A stretch of 64,000 nt of DNA from Lacipirellulaceae bacterium (GTDB taxonomy: Bacteria; Planctomycetota; Planctomycetia; Pirellulales; Lacipirellulaceae), in the NCBI GenBank assembly GCA_040218535.1, contig JAVJRG010000012.1, forward strand, positions 62,001 to 126,000, written 5' to 3'. A program made the translations under genes and the position numbers. The notes beneath the pieces were generated by a model. It had not been told where the DNA came from and ran no database searches. It was given only the letters and a program-made list of their open reading frames with translations. Shown here in pieces: positions 63,787-64,000 of the stretch (positions are counted from its first letter, which is position 1; each line of letters opens with the position of its first letter).

Positions 63787-64000
63787 ATGATGACTCAGAC
63801 AGCAACTTCTAAAGACACTTGCATCCAAAATTGCCACGAATGTCAGGTGACGTGTGCTCAGATGCTTGCGGACCACTGCCTGCAACAAGGCGGCGGCCAC
63901 ACGCACCAGGATCACGTCAAGGCCATGCTGGACTGTATTGCAGCCTGTGCCGCTTGCGTAGACTTCATGTCACGGAACTCTGACCACCATGCGCTCTACT
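63787..64000 (+). CDS. Csp/DUF326-type four-helix copper-binding protein (3' end outside window)
   Basis: The first 71 residues of a gene that runs off the window. Cysteines lie in CIQNCHECQVTC (Cys12, 16, 19, 23), then ADHC, MLDCIAACAAC, and it continues DFMSRNSDHH. This is the pattern of the Cys-rich four-helix-bundle copper storage proteins (Csp, DUF326). No signal peptide is present, so it would be a cytosolic (Csp3-like) form that stores Cu(I). GAGGAG lies four bases before the ATG. It is divergent from copA and shares its CsoR-type site. Confidence 0.88.
   Translation, partial: MMTQTATSKDTCIQNCHECQVTCAQMLADHCLQQGGGHTHQDHVKAMLDCIAACAACVDFMSRNSDHHALY

Noticed and set aside
1-64000. CRISPR arrays, tRNA/rRNA genes, transposases or insertion sequence ends
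   Set aside because: None could be found by eye: no spaced direct repeats, cloverleaf ends or DDE-type proteins. Short or divergent elements may be missed.

Overview
The window looks like accessory DNA, probably a conjugative plasmid or integrated mobile element, from a member of the Planctomycetota. This is an inference from gene style: a serine/threonine kinase fused to a CHASE2 sensor, a secreted protein with a PEP-CTERM sorting tail, ECF sigma and anti-sigma genes, and copper adaptor proteins carrying extra CPMHP-type metal-binding domains. No rRNA, tRNA, CRISPR array, transposase or integrase was seen.

Layout. Bases 1-9850 (+) hold a DNA-transfer module: the C-terminal part of a MobF relaxase-helicase (cut by the window edge), a VirD4/TrwB-type coupling protein, an unknown protein, and a large methyltransferase/strawberry-notch helicase fusion. 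Then comes a Zn/Cd/Pb-type P1B-ATPase (10265-12397, -). From 26842 down to 12786 (-) runs a tightly packed gene set of about 14 kb: a Cys-rich leader protein, a double HMA protein, a lipoprotein, a MacB-like ABC exporter (two permeases, adaptor, ATPase), a TolC-type outer membrane protein, a second Cys/His-rich protein, an RND adaptor, an RND pump and a His-rich lipoprotein, ending in a terminator-like inverted repeat. Bases 27.3-32.9 kb are mixed: a matrixin-like secreted protease, a Flp-type pilin, the CHASE2 kinase, an unknown helical protein, an XRE-type regulator and a response regulator.

From 33.1 kb to the end almost everything concerns copper or silver. There are secreted proteins built from a repeated CPV...CC-GC domain (1, 2 and 4 copies), two CusBA-type RND systems (35.7-42.1 kb and 46.7-52.5 kb) with a TolC protein and a third Cys-rich leader protein, an ECF sigma factor and an anti-sigma factor that are not adjacent, and a minus-strand cluster of TolC protein, multicopper oxidase, CsoR, ion channel and PP2C-type phosphatase. 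The window ends with the Cu(I) ATPase CopA and, divergent from it, a cut-off Csp-type copper-storage protein.

How it works together (inference). CopA would pump cytoplasmic Cu(I) out, the multicopper oxidase would detoxify periplasmic Cu(I), the CusBA and TolC proteins would carry the metal across the outer membrane, and the CPV/CC-GC, HMA, His-rich and Csp proteins would bind it. Four 17-bp sites of the form ATACC-N7-GGTAT match the known CsoR operator type and lie in front of four of these copper transcription units, so CsoR (57710-58036) probably governs a scattered regulon. The 35.7-42.1 kb system has no such site but is preceded by an anti-sigma gene with a Cys-rich outer domain, which suggests a second control route.

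Limits: everything was read by eye. Family assignments rest on motifs, and start sites were chosen from Shine-Dalgarno sequences and signal peptides. No similarity search or structure prediction was run.
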